Source: CAZDHT01 sp964505325 (GTDB taxonomy: Bacteria; Planctomycetota; PUPC01). From it: DNA of 33,591 nucleotides. Positions 16,871 through 25,865 of the stretch are shown piece after piece. The DNA is taken from the NCBI GenBank assembly GCA_964505325.1, contig CAZDHT010000026.1, positions 1 to 33,591 on the forward strand, read 5' to 3'. The notes under the pieces were generated by a model. It was not told where the DNA came from and made no database searches. It saw nothing but the letters and a program-made list of their open reading frames with translations. A program made the position numbers and the translations under genes. Every line of letters starts with the position of its first letter. The first letter of the stretch is position 1.

Positions 16871-18121
16871 CTACTTGATCTTGTACAGATGAACGCCGTA
16901 GCCATCGAACGTGTCCGTGAACGAGCCGCCCTTCACGGCCACCTCGCGGTCCTCACCGAGCACGTCGGCCGTGGCGCCGCCGACGCCCTTGACCGTGAAC
17001 GTCCCCGTCGTCGGCTCGTCGCGCATCGCCGCGGCGAACACGTAGGTCGCCCCGCCGTGTTTCTTCGTCATCGTCTTGACCGGCGTCGCCGCGTTCGAGC
17101 TCTTGACACTCACGGCGGCGGCGGCGACGGTCGGGCTGTTGATGACCGCCGCCAGCGAGTGAATCCGCTTGTTGAGCGCAGTGACCGCCTTGAGCATCTC
17201 GGCATCGTCCAGCAGCGCGTTGTCGTTGAACCGCGGCTTGAACTGGTGGACGAAGTAAACCAGCCCGCGGCTCCCGTGGATGATCGCCATCCAGACCTCC
17301 GAGCGGACCTGGGCCGGGGTGGGTTTCACCTTCACGTTGCTGATCCGCGTGCACTCGATACAGTTCCACACCGCCTTCTCATCCTTCGTCCACCGGCGCA
17401 GCCTCTCGACACCGCGGGGGACGTACCACAGCTTGCCGGCGATCTGCGGCTTGCGGTGGACGACCGGGTAGATGTCGAACGAGACGACGTCGCAGCCCTT
17501 GATGTACTCGGGATAGTCCTCGGGGTGGCGGCTGCGTACGCCGCGGCCGATGTAGCCGTCCCAGGCGACGGCCTGGCCCAGGTTCAGGACGACCGGGCGG
17601 GACGGGTCGCGCTGCTTGATGGTCTTGTAGTTCGCGATGATGTACTTCGGCGGGATGGGCGGGCCGTAAGTGCCCCACTTGGCGAGCGGCTTCTTCGGCA
17701 GGTCCGGCCAGGCCTCAGCGATCTGCTCGGCGGTCTTCCAGTGCCGTCCGATCCGCTGGGCGTTGTCCGGCTCGTCGCCGTGCATCCAGGCGACGATGAG
17801 CGGATCGTCCTTGTGCTTCAGGCCGACCGCGTTCTGCGAGCAGATGACCGGCATCTTCGCCGCCTTGAGCGTCGCGAGTTGCTGCTCGGTCGGGCCTTTC
17901 CACAGGCCGATGTACAGGTTAATGCCCGCCGCCTTGTAGCGCGTGGCGTACTTGGGCTGCTGCAGCCAGACGGCGATGGGAAAGTAGTCGGCGCTCTTGC
18001 TCGGGCCGAGCTTCCACTCGGCGTAGGGAGTCGCCAGCAGATCTCGTGGGGTCTCGTCCGCCGCCAGCACACAGCCGGCGCCACCCAGCAGGATCAACAG
18101 ACAAGTCGCGGCTGATTGCAT
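16871..18121 (-). CDS. Secreted TIM-barrel glycoside-hydrolase-like protein
   Basis: 416 residues with a signal peptide (1-20, VLA-AD). The body reads as a (beta/alpha)8 barrel: YKAAGINLYIGLW (63-75), LATLKAAKMPVIC (82-94), IVAWMHGDEPDN (109-120), CDVVSFDIYPV (210-220) and VWNCIECTRI (251-260). E117 in the GDEP motif and E256 are the natural candidates for acid/base and nucleophile, as in clan GH-A. The C-terminal 80 residues look like a small beta-domain. I do not recognise a numbered GH family. The ATG at 18121 is preceded by AAGGAGGG overlapping the upstream stop, so it is coupled to the heparinase-like gene 13 bases away. Activity on an oligosaccharide from the same glycan is inference. 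Confidence 0.7.
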   Translation of the reverse strand: MQSAATCLLILLGGAGCVLAADETPRDLLATPYAEWKLGPSKSADYFPIAVWLQQPKYATRYKAAGINLYIGLWKGPTEQQLATLKAAKMPVICSQNAVGLKHKDDPLIVAWMHGDEPDNAQRIGRHWKTAEQIAEAWPDLPKKPLAKWGTYGPPIPPKYIIANYKTIKQRDPSRPVVLNLGQAVAWDGYIGRGVRSRHPEDYPEYIKGCDVVSFDIYPVVHRKPQIAGKLWYVPRGVERLRRWTKDEKAVWNCIECTRISNVKVKPTPAQVRSEVWMAIIHGSRGLVYFVHQFKPRFNDNALLDDAEMLKAVTALNKRIHSLAAVINSPTVAAAAVSVKSSNAATPVKTMTKKHGGATYVFAAAMRDEPTTGTFTVKGVGGATADVLGEDREVAVKGGSFTDTFDGYGVHLYKIK

Positions 18122-18134
18122 CTGGGTCCCTCCT

Positions 18135-21032
18135 TTACTCGCCGGTGAACACGATGCCGGGCTTGGCGGACCGGAGCGTCTTGCCGCCCGCCGCCAGCCC
18201 GGTGCCGCCGATCATCCCGAGCCGCAGCACCTTGCCCGCCTCGTCCAGGCGGACCACCGAGACCAGAGCGTCCGTCTTTCCGCCCTGGAACGCCGATGGC
18301 AGGGCCGGCACCCCGTCCTTCTGCGAATCGAAACGGACGACGATGATGTCCGTGCCGCCGTCGCTGCGGGTCACCTTCAGACCGCAAGCGCGGACCGGGC
18401 CGTGCACCTCGATCCGCTCCACCGCCTTGACCGCGTCGGACTTCATGTACGGATCGATGACGGCGGCGAAGACGGCCTCCTTGCCCGTGCGGCGGATGAT
18501 CGCCTGCTGCCGGTCGCCGGGCACGAGACCGGTATAGACCGCGCTGCCCTTCTCGCCGAGGACGATGACCTTGACCTCGTTGGCCGGGCCGCCGCGCCGG
18601 GCGTCGGTGGCCTTAGCGTCCGGGTTGGGCTTGGCGGCTTCGCGGCGCCAGACGCCGGTCCAACTGTCGCCCATCTTCTTCGGCGCGGTGACGCGGATGT
18701 GCTTGTAGCCGCGCTGCGTGGGCAACCCCATCGGCTTGAGCGCCGCGGGCTTGACACCGTTCAACGCGTCGAGCGCACCGCGAAAACAAAGGGGATAGTC
18801 GTAGGTGTGCTTGGCCGGGCCCCACGCGCGGAACACGTCCACAATATACCCGGGCATCTGGGCGACGGTGCGGTCGAGGACAACGCCGGCGAACGCGCCC
18901 GCCGCCTGGCCTCGCATCGCCTTGATCTCGCCCGCATCGCAGAAGGCGAGCAGCTTGCCGGTGGTCGGCGTCTGCGCGTGCTGGTCGACGCTGAGGGTCC
19001 AGTGCGCGATCGACGGCCGCGTCCAATCGGCGTGGCGCCGGTCTTCGTAGCGGAAGGACTGCGGTTCGCCGGCCAGCTCGTCGCCGTCGGCGAAGAGAAT
19101 CAGGTTCAATTTGTCCGGGTGCCCGTGGCCGCCGCCGTGCGGGCCGTAGTCCATCAGCAGGTACGTGTCGCCTCCGTCCTTGCCGCGCAGGATGGCGTAT
19201 CCGAGCTTGTCGAAGACGAGGCTACTGAGCCCGGCCATCGGGCGCTCGGGCAGCTTGCCGTAGACGACCGTGGGGAAGTAACACGCCGCCGACTGGAAGA
19301 CCTGCCGCGGCGCGGCGTTCACGATAGAGCCGTAGTTGGGGTCGCCGTAGCGCAGGTAGGCGAAGTCGTAGGCCATCGCGGTCCACGACGCGCCGATGGA
19401 CGCCCGGCCCGAGTCGTTGATGCCGGGCGCCGTGCCGTCGGGATAGGCGTACTTCATCGGCGAGTCGAACAGGTTCTTGAACACGCATTGCTTCATGCCG
19501 TAGAGGTCGATGCCCTTGCGGGCCAGCGCCTCGAGGCAGCCGACCAGCGCCTGCCGGCCAAACAGGTGGTAGCCGATGGCGCCCTCGCCCCACATGCCGT
19601 CGTCGCCGATGCCGTTGACCAGGTTGTAGCGGGTGTTGGCGGCGCCGAGGTCGATCCAGTCCTGATCGCCCATCACGGTGCCGCCCTGGATGTAGGCGGC
19701 GTTGTAGAAGTTGGTCCAGTTGCCCACAACCGACCGCGTTCGCTTGGGGATCGTTGTGCGCCAGTCCGGGTCGCGCCGATCCCGCGCGGCGGCGTCGGCC
19801 TTGGCCGGCCGCTTGCGGTTGATGAAGCGGATGGCGTGGCGGATGAGGTCTGTCTCGATGAGGTTGCGGTCGGCGGCCGTCATGCACTCAGCGTGGTAGA
19901 CGAGGTCGTAGCTCTGGATGAGCGGGATCAGCCACATCGCCTCGCTGAGGCGCTGGGCCATCACCTTTGAGGTGTCGCTGCCGTGGACGCCCTTGTGCTC
20001 CTTGTAGTCGTTGGGATAGAGCTTCGCGTAGCCGACCAGGATTTCGCGGGCCGTGCGGGCGTACTTCTCGTTGTCGGTAAGCTGGTAGGCCCAGCCGAGC
20101 CAACCGGCCATCTTGCTCGTCAGGTCGTGGGCGCGGGCCTGCGCGTCGCCGCGGTCCTTCATCTGCGCGGGTACCTTGGGATCGGGAAGGACGATTTTCT
20201 TCGCCGCCCACGTGTCGCAGCCCGCGATCATCTTGTCCATCATCTGTTTCGCGCGTGGGTCCTTCTTGATCTCCTCGCGCATCTTGAGGATCTCGGCGCG
20301 GGTGAGATAGATCCCCGGGTGCTCTCCCAGCGGGATCTTCGCCGGCATCTGTACCTTGATGGCGGAGTAGTCATTCCTCGGCGAAGCGCCCCGGATGTAC
20401 ACGGGGGCCTTTGGGTCGTAGTCGGGCACCACGAGGTACCTGCCCAGGTCGGCGGTCGTGATGACTTCAATCTCGCCGATGCCGCCCCAGGTGATCCGCT
20501 TGCCCTTGGACGTGAGGCCACCGGGATGGTTGCTCAGCACCGTCACCTCGACCCACGCGATGTCCTTGCCGACGGGGACCCGCTGCCGCGGACGCGGGTA
20601 CTGGCCGCGCTTCGTCTTCTCCGCGGTCAGCGTCTTCTTGATGACCGTGCCGTCGGACAGCTTGATCTCGACGTCCTTGGGCGTCTCCTCGATGGCGTAG
20701 TCCGAACGGATGAAGTTGATCTCGCTGACCGGCAGCTTGCCGACCAGCTCGATGCGGAAGCGGATGGGGACACCCCAGGTAACGCAGCGCGAGTGGACGT
20801 TGCCGTCGGCGGACTGCTGCGCCATGGCCCGCCGGTCCATCCCCGTCTTGGGCCCGATGAGATCGACGCTGACGCGCCCGCCCTTGTCCTGGCGGGCGGC
20901 GTTGTGCACCTGGATCTGCGCCTCGAGCTTGCGGTAGTTCACTCGGGGCGGCTTCCTCCCGGCCGCCAGACACGGCTGGATCAGGGCGAACGTCAGAAGC
21001 ACCAAAACAACGACGGCGCGGCGGATTGACAT
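18135..21032 (-). CDS. Secreted heparinase II/III / alginate-lyase-like polysaccharide lyase
   Basis: 965 residues with a signal peptide (1-23, CLA-A). Residues about 40-195 resemble an F5/8 type C (discoidin-like) carbohydrate-binding domain (GNVHSRCVTWGVPIRFRIEL, VEIKLSDGTVIKK). Residues about 240-560 form the helical toroid: GNWTNFYNAAYI (437-448) and GMWGEGAIGYHLFG (479-492) match the Asn and Tyr/His positions of these lyases. The beta-sheet half begins near 600, with the hallmark HGGGHGHPDKLNLILFADG at 632-650. Such enzymes cleave uronic-acid glycans by beta-elimination. Starts: ATG at 21032 or the adjacent GTG at 21035; GGAGG at 21046-21042 serves both, nine and six bases away. It is the first gene of the minus-strand block and is preceded by a candidate promoter. 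Confidence 0.85.
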   Translation of the reverse strand: MSIRRAVVVLVLLTFALIQPCLAAGRKPPRVNYRKLEAQIQVHNAARQDKGGRVSVDLIGPKTGMDRRAMAQQSADGNVHSRCVTWGVPIRFRIELVGKLPVSEINFIRSDYAIEETPKDVEIKLSDGTVIKKTLTAEKTKRGQYPRPRQRVPVGKDIAWVEVTVLSNHPGGLTSKGKRITWGGIGEIEVITTADLGRYLVVPDYDPKAPVYIRGASPRNDYSAIKVQMPAKIPLGEHPGIYLTRAEILKMREEIKKDPRAKQMMDKMIAGCDTWAAKKIVLPDPKVPAQMKDRGDAQARAHDLTSKMAGWLGWAYQLTDNEKYARTAREILVGYAKLYPNDYKEHKGVHGSDTSKVMAQRLSEAMWLIPLIQSYDLVYHAECMTAADRNLIETDLIRHAIRFINRKRPAKADAAARDRRDPDWRTTIPKRTRSVVGNWTNFYNAAYIQGGTVMGDQDWIDLGAANTRYNLVNGIGDDGMWGEGAIGYHLFGRQALVGCLEALARKGIDLYGMKQCVFKNLFDSPMKYAYPDGTAPGINDSGRASIGASWTAMAYDFAYLRYGDPNYGSIVNAAPRQVFQSAACYFPTVVYGKLPERPMAGLSSLVFDKLGYAILRGKDGGDTYLLMDYGPHGGGHGHPDKLNLILFADGDELAGEPQSFRYEDRRHADWTRPSIAHWTLSVDQHAQTPTTGKLLAFCDAGEIKAMRGQAAGAFAGVVLDRTVAQMPGYIVDVFRAWGPAKHTYDYPLCFRGALDALNGVKPAALKPMGLPTQRGYKHIRVTAPKKMGDSWTGVWRREAAKPNPDAKATDARRGGPANEVKVIVLGEKGSAVYTGLVPGDRQQAIIRRTGKEAVFAAVIDPYMKSDAVKAVERIEVHGPVRACGLKVTRSDGGTDIIVVRFDSQKDGVPALPSAFQGGKTDALVSVVRLDEAGKVLRLGMIGGTGLAAGGKTLRSAKPGIVFTGE

Positions 21033-21078
21033 CACCGTCTACCTCCACACAGCCGGCTCTCCCCGGTGCACAGCCGCG

Positions 21079-21107
21079 ATGGTACCCCATTGGGGCCGGC
21101 ATTTCAA
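21079..21107 (-). promoter_or_regulatory. Candidate promoter for the minus-strand depolymerase operon, with palindrome in the spacer
   Basis: Minus strand: TTGAAA (21107-21102), 17-base spacer, TACCAT (21084-21079), matching five and four of six consensus bases. The spacer contains CCCCAATGGGG (plus-strand 21085-21095), a 5-bp palindrome around one base, which could be an operator half. Transcription would begin about 40 bases before the ATG at 21032. Confidence 0.45.
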
Positions 21108-21131
21108 TTCCCCGCCCGCGATGACCCGGTG

Positions 21132-21159
21132 TTGCAATCCGGCCGCCGCCGGCTAACAT
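21132..21159 (+). promoter_or_regulatory. Weak candidate promoter for the DUF4838 gene
   Basis: Plus strand: TTGCAA (21132-21137), 16-base spacer, TAACAT (21154-21159); each matches four of six consensus bases. It lies about 40 bases before the ATG at 21197 in the divergent gap, back to back with the minus-strand promoter candidate. Confidence 0.3.
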
Positions 21160-21183
21160 GGCTGCGGTGACCCGTCAAGGATA

Positions 21184-21189
21184 AGGAGG
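21184..21189 (+). promoter_or_regulatory. Strong ribosome binding site of the DUF4838 gene
   Basis: AGGAGG seven bases before the ATG at 21197. It is one of the best Shine-Dalgarno matches in the window and fixes this start, which also begins a signal peptide. Confidence 0.7.
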
Positions 21190-21196
21190 CCCTGCG

Positions 21197-23470
21197 ATGC
21201 TCAGGACCGCGTTCCTGGCTCCCTGCTACATCGTGTTAACGATTATGTCGGCTCGGGTCCGGGCGGCCGAGGCCAGGCCGATCGCGCTGGTCATGGACGG
21301 CGCCAGCGACTACGTCGTGGTGCTGTGCCGCGACGCCAGTGCGTCGGAGAAGTGGGCGGCGGCGGACTTCGTCACCCACGTCAAGCAGATGACCGGCGCG
21401 ACGCTGAAGGTCCGGCCCGAGGGCGGCGCGTTACCGGCGAAGGCGGTCATCATTGGCGACGGAGCCGCGGCGCGGTCGCTCGGCGTGAAGATCGACCCGA
21501 AGCAGTCGGGCGACGACGGCTTCGTGATCAAGACGGTCGGCAAGCGGCTGGTGATCGCCGGCGGCCGCCGGCGCGGGACGATGTACGGCGTTTACACGGT
21601 GCTCGAATCGCTCGGCTGCCGCTGGTGGTACCCCGGCGAAAGCTCCATCCCCAAGACCAAGACCCTCCGCATCGGCCCGCTCGACGACGCGCAGGCCCCG
21701 GTAATGGAATACCGCGACATGCTCTACGGGGAGAACAACAGCTCCGAGCCGGCCATGCTGTGGCGTGCCCGCAACAAGCTCAACGGCGGATTCTACAAGA
21801 GAATGGACGCGAAGTACGGCGGGACGTGGACGTTCGACACCCTCGTCCACAGCTATGGCCGGCTGATGCCGGCGGGCAAGTATTTCAAGGACCATCCCGA
21901 GTATTTCGCCCTGGTGCGGGGCAAACGCAGCACGCACCAGCCGTGCTTCTCGCACCCCGAGACCGTCAAGATCATGGCCGACTCAATCAAGCGCGAGCTG
22001 AAGGCGCACCCGGAATGGAAGCACATCACGCTCGGCCAGAACGACAACAACAACTACTGCCGCTGCGAGAAGTGCGCCGCCCTGATGAAGAAGCACGGTG
22101 GCTCGGGAGCGCAACTGGACTTCGCCCGGCGCGTCGCGAAGATCGTCCACGAGGACTATCCCGGCGTAGTGATCAACGTGCCCGCGTACCGCTGGACGCG
22201 GCAGCCACCCAAGGGAATCGCGCCGGAGAAGAAAAGCGTTACCACGCTGTGCTCGATCGAGTGCAACTTCGGCCAGCCCCTCGCGGACGGCTATCCCAAG
22301 GAGAACGCCGCGTTCAAGGCCGACATCCAGGCCTGGTCGCGCGTGTCGCCCAAGCTCTACATCTGGGACTACACCACGAACTTCACGCACTACATCCTGC
22401 CGTATCCGAACTACTACGTGCTTCAGCCCAACGTGAAGTTCTTCGCCGACCACAAGGTCCGGGGCTACATGGCCCAGGGCAGCCACACGACACGGCACGG
22501 GCAGTTCGCCCCGCTGTGCATGTGGGTGCTGGCCAAGGCGCTGTGGAATCCGAACGCGGACGGGCGGAAGCTCGTCGAAGAATTTTGCCTCGGCTACTAC
22601 GGCCCGAAGGCCGGGGCGCTGGTCCTCGAGTACGCCAACCTGCTCGACCAGGCCATCCAGAAGCCCCGCATGCCGATCTGGTGTACCCGCCGCACGTACC
22701 TCAGCGCGCCGTACCTGACGCCCGAACTGATGACGAAGGCCGACCAGTTGTTCCGCCGGGCCGAGCAGGCGGTCAACGGCGACCCGGTCTTGCTGAAGCG
22801 CGTCCAGACCGACCACGTCCCGGTGCTGTACGTGCTAATCAAGCGCCCCGCCGACATGACGTTCACGGCGGACCGGCCGCTGCCGAACGTGTTGCGCGAG
22901 TTCGCCGCATTTGGACGTGCCGCGCGCATCAACCGCGCCGCCGAGGGCGACCACGCTGCGGAACTGTTCGACTGGGCGCAAGACTACGCCAGGCAAATCG
23001 AAGCCGATCCGAAGAGCACGCTGCCCGCCGAGGTCCGGAAGCTCCCGCCGAAGAAGGTCCGCTTCCTCCAGGCCGCCCAGCTTGACCGGCAGGTGAAGTT
23101 CCTCCAGAAGGCCCCGGGCGCCGGCGACGGGTGGGTCCAGCGGGTGATCTCGCCGGGCTGGTCCATCGTGCACAAGCTCGGCCATCCGTGGGACTTCAAG
23201 GTCGGGTCGAAGTACCGCCTGTTCATCCGCGTCAAAGCCGCGATGGCCAAGCCGAACGACGACACCGCCATCACCGTCGGCATCCACAACCCCGGCCGGC
23301 GCCGCACGTGCAGCCGGAGCATCAAGGCGAACGAGGTGAACGGGCAGTGGCAGGTCTTCGACATCGGCCCGTGGCAGCCGGACAAGAACGGCGGAGCGTT
23401 CTACATCGCCCGCGGGCGGACGAACGTCAAGCTGGTGCTTCTCGATTGCCTGTGGCTGGCCGAGCAGTAA
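21197..23470 (+). CDS. Secreted DUF4838-domain protein (putative glycan-active)
   Basis: 757 residues with a signal peptide (about 1-23, VRA-AE). Residues about 40-150 match the N-terminal domain shared with alpha-glucuronidases and GH20-type hexosaminidases: AAADFVTHVKQMTGATL, RRGTMYGVYTVLESLGCRWWYPGE. Residues about 165-480 are the DUF4838 barrel, with the family's cysteine cluster in QNDNNNYCRCEKC (C288, C290, C293) and the long segment KLYIWDYTTNF. The last 150 residues look like a beta-sandwich, possibly carbohydrate-binding. DUF4838 proteins are common in glycan loci of Planctomycetota, Lentisphaerota and Bacteroidota but, to my knowledge, lack a settled activity. Transcribed divergently from the depolymerase operon, and its stop is six bases from the convergent beta-propeller gene. 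Confidence 0.85.
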   Translation: MLRTAFLAPCYIVLTIMSARVRAAEARPIALVMDGASDYVVVLCRDASASEKWAAADFVTHVKQMTGATLKVRPEGGALPAKAVIIGDGAAARSLGVKIDPKQSGDDGFVIKTVGKRLVIAGGRRRGTMYGVYTVLESLGCRWWYPGESSIPKTKTLRIGPLDDAQAPVMEYRDMLYGENNSSEPAMLWRARNKLNGGFYKRMDAKYGGTWTFDTLVHSYGRLMPAGKYFKDHPEYFALVRGKRSTHQPCFSHPETVKIMADSIKRELKAHPEWKHITLGQNDNNNYCRCEKCAALMKKHGGSGAQLDFARRVAKIVHEDYPGVVINVPAYRWTRQPPKGIAPEKKSVTTLCSIECNFGQPLADGYPKENAAFKADIQAWSRVSPKLYIWDYTTNFTHYILPYPNYYVLQPNVKFFADHKVRGYMAQGSHTTRHGQFAPLCMWVLAKALWNPNADGRKLVEEFCLGYYGPKAGALVLEYANLLDQAIQKPRMPIWCTRRTYLSAPYLTPELMTKADQLFRRAEQAVNGDPVLLKRVQTDHVPVLYVLIKRPADMTFTADRPLPNVLREFAAFGRAARINRAAEGDHAAELFDWAQDYARQIEADPKSTLPAEVRKLPPKKVRFLQAAQLDRQVKFLQKAPGAGDGWVQRVISPGWSIVHKLGHPWDFKVGSKYRLFIRVKAAMAKPNDDTAITVGIHNPGRRRTCSRSIKANEVNGQWQVFDIGPWQPDKNGGAFYIARGRTNVKLVLLDCLWLAEQ

Positions 23471-23476
23471 CGTCCG

Positions 23477-24604
23477 CTACACGGCCCGGCGGATGGCGGG
23501 GAAGTATACCCACAGGTGGTTGACGCGTTCGTGTTGGCCGAAGTAAATCTCGCCGTCGCGGCCGGTGGCGGCGCAGCGGAAGTGATACCCGTACTGCCGC
23601 TCGCCCAGCACGGCGACGGGCATGCCCAGATCGCACAGCGCACCGCTGGCCGGATCATGGACGAACATGTGCGCCAGGTCGTCGTCGCCGCCGGTCATGC
23701 CGAAGACACGCCCGTCGTTGCCCGCGGTCATGCAGGTGACCGGCTCGCACCGCGTCGGCTTGCCCAGCGGCGTCATCTCCCGCCGGGCCGGGTCGAAGCG
23801 GAAGACAAAGCCGTCCGGCTCGGTCCCGCCGTAGAGCAGGCCGGTGCCAGGCGCCGGCGCCCACGCCGAGACCTGTGAGTGTTGGGACCGGCCCGCCGCG
23901 GCGACGGCCTCGATGCCCGTCTTCTCCAGGCGGTCGGCCTCCGGGTCGTACACCCATAGCCTCGCGTTGCCCGCCGAGCCCCACAGCCGCCCGGACGAAT
24001 CCAGCACCACGGCCCGGCCGAAGTGTCCGCGTTCGTCGACCGCGGCCAGGGTCGTGCACTCGCCCGTCGCCAGGTCCAGCCGAAACAACTCGCCGGTCGG
24101 CGCGGTCAGCCCCAGTAACACTCGACCGTCAAGACAGGCGGCCGCCGCAGGCGTCACATCCGGCCCCAACACGTCCGCCACCTTCTCGATGGGCGGCCGG
24201 CGAATCGTCCATTCCTGGATGAGGAAGCTCTTGCTGAATCGCTCCGTCCGCCACAGGGAGGTACCCGCCGAACCCGTGGCCAGGATGGCCAGGCCGTCGC
24301 CGGTAACGGCGAGCGCGTCCACCGAGGTCGCGCCCGGCACGGTCCCGAGGTCGTGCACGATGCCGCTGTCCTGGTGGATCATCGCGGCCAGGACGTGCGC
24401 CGCGTTCCCCGCGGTGCCGCAGTAGACTGTCCGCAACGGATCGACCGCCAACGTGGTGATGGCCGTCTCGCCCGCGGGCGGCGGGACCGTCTGGCCTGGG
24501 AAGCATAGAGGCACGGCCACCATAACGCCTTCACGGATAAACTCCCCGATGTTCCGCCAGTCGAGCACGCCATCGTGCGCCCGCCTGCTCCTGCGTTCGC
24601 TCAT
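23477..24604 (-). CDS. Beta-propeller-like repeat protein, shorter paralogue
   Basis: 375 residues, no signal peptide. Four-stranded blade-like repeats recur, for example TLAVDPLRTVYCGTAG, ALAVTGDGLAILATGS, AVVLDSSGRLWGSAGNARLW followed by VYDPEADRLEKTG, and GGTEPDGFVFRFDPARREMTPLG. It closes with GEIYFGQHERVNHLWVYFP. The pattern resembles YncE/NHL-type propellers, and in a sugar locus such folds can be lactonases, lyases or binding proteins; no catalytic motif stands out. The ATG at 24604 lies 11 bases after the stop of its longer neighbour, whose TGA is part of the TGAGGAG ribosome binding site, so the two are translationally coupled. Called by fold only. Confidence 0.65.
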   Translation of the reverse strand: MSERRSRRAHDGVLDWRNIGEFIREGVMVAVPLCFPGQTVPPPAGETAITTLAVDPLRTVYCGTAGNAAHVLAAMIHQDSGIVHDLGTVPGATSVDALAVTGDGLAILATGSAGTSLWRTERFSKSFLIQEWTIRRPPIEKVADVLGPDVTPAAAACLDGRVLLGLTAPTGELFRLDLATGECTTLAAVDERGHFGRAVVLDSSGRLWGSAGNARLWVYDPEADRLEKTGIEAVAAAGRSQHSQVSAWAPAPGTGLLYGGTEPDGFVFRFDPARREMTPLGKPTRCEPVTCMTAGNDGRVFGMTGGDDDLAHMFVHDPASGALCDLGMPVAVLGERQYGYHFRCAATGRDGEIYFGQHERVNHLWVYFPAIRRAV

Positions 24605-24615
24605 CCGTCTGCTCC

Positions 24616-25839
24616 TCAGCCCCAGGTCCGCACCGGCTGGTGCAGATCGTCACCATCGGCGTCCATCAGCAGCCGATACATTCCGACCGGGCCGCGGTGG
24701 TTGACCATTCCAAAGTAGAGATCGCCGTGGCGGTCGCGCCCGCCGCGTGAAACATAGTGGCCCGGATAGCCCGGCGGCGCGTCGAGGAGCGCGTAGTCCC
24801 GCCGTTCGAGCGTGGCCGGGTCCATCTGGACGACCACGCCCTCCGTCGTGATCCCGCGCCCCGAGAAGTCCCGCTCCGTCCCTTCGGGCCAGCGGGCCGT
24901 GGCGAAGTAGAGCATGCCGTCGGCGCCGAAGACCAGCCCGCCGCAGTGGTCGAGGAAGAAGTGGATCGGCATCGTCCGGTCGCGCTCCTGATGCACGGGG
25001 CCGAGGTCTTCGACCCGGCCGACCGGGCCGTCCTCGGGCCAGTAGCGGAACAGGTGCGGATCGGCGTTCCACGGCACGCCGTACACGCACTCGCCGTCCG
25101 GGCTGCCGACCACGTCGTAGAACACGCAATGCCACCCGCTCATCCCGGTTGCAGCCGGCACGAAGACGGGAAGCTCCTCCAGGCGGTCGGTCTCCGGGTC
25201 ATAGCGTACGAACTGCCCTTTGTCGTTGCTGGTGAACACGCGGCCCCGCCGGTCGGTGAAGATCGCCTGGGAGTTCACCGATCCCAGTCGGCCGAGGCTA
25301 CGCCTTGTCTTCGTCTTCAGGTCATAGATCCAGAAGTGGTCCCGCGGGTAACTGATCGCGTAGAGCTTCCCGCGGTCGGGATCCAGTGCCAGGCACCGGC
25401 AGCCCTCACGAGGAATGAACACATCGCTCCAGAGGACCTTGTCGCGCGCGGTGTCGAAGGCCAGGAGGACCGAGTGCGGGAACGCGCGGGGCTCGTCCTT
25501 CCAATCGGCCCAGGGCGAATAGCGCCGCCGGCCCTTGCCCGGGGCGCTGAGATGGGTCGCGGCATAGAGCACGCCGTCAGGCGCGGCAGCGAAGCTGTAG
25601 TGAATCTTGCACTGGGTGGCCTGGCCGGAGTCGAGGGGATGGCCGGTCGCCTCGGCGACGTCAACCATGGCGTCGAGGGCGTCGGTCTCGCGGTTGTAGC
25701 GAACGATGGTCGCGCCGCCGCCGGGAATCCCCTCGCAGCAGGACGCGGCGTAGATCCGCCCGTCCGCCGCCGCAGACAGGCTCCAGCAACTGTCCGGCGA
25801 CGGGTCGCTCTGGAATTCGTAGAACTTGGCCGTCTTCAT
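24616..25839 (-). CDS. Beta-propeller-like repeat protein, longer paralogue
   Basis: 407 residues from the ATG at 25839; the frame extends to 25872 but MKTAKFYEF has GGAAG at a suitable distance. No signal peptide. Blade-like repeats include SLSAAADGRIYAASCCEGIP, SFAAAPDGVLYAATHLSAP, CLALDPDRGKLYAISYPRDH followed by FWIYDL, IFTDRRGRVFTSNDKGQFVR followed by YDPETDRLEEL, and a closing GDLYFGMVNHRGPVGMYRLL. The closing segment mirrors the end of the downstream gene (GEIYFGQ...), which supports common descent. Function unknown; a cytoplasmic sugar-processing or sensing role is only a guess. Its start faces the isomerase gene, and a TCGACG / TATCAT pair on the minus strand in that gap is a weak promoter possibility overlapping the isomerase promoter. 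Confidence 0.65.
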   Translation of the reverse strand: MKTAKFYEFQSDPSPDSCWSLSAAADGRIYAASCCEGIPGGGATIVRYNRETDALDAMVDVAEATGHPLDSGQATQCKIHYSFAAAPDGVLYAATHLSAPGKGRRRYSPWADWKDEPRAFPHSVLLAFDTARDKVLWSDVFIPREGCRCLALDPDRGKLYAISYPRDHFWIYDLKTKTRRSLGRLGSVNSQAIFTDRRGRVFTSNDKGQFVRYDPETDRLEELPVFVPAATGMSGWHCVFYDVVGSPDGECVYGVPWNADPHLFRYWPEDGPVGRVEDLGPVHQERDRTMPIHFFLDHCGGLVFGADGMLYFATARWPEGTERDFSGRGITTEGVVVQMDPATLERRDYALLDAPPGYPGHYVSRGGRDRHGDLYFGMVNHRGPVGMYRLLMDADGDDLHQPVRTWG

Positions 25840-25865
25840 GTCATCTTCCGCGAGTAACGCTGGGC

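Noticed and set aside
12955..16878. A 1307-codon open frame on the plus strand, antisense to the CocE and SGNH-GH genes
   Set aside because: Same reason: arginine/histidine-rich shadow without motifs, opposite two genes with clear catalytic residues.
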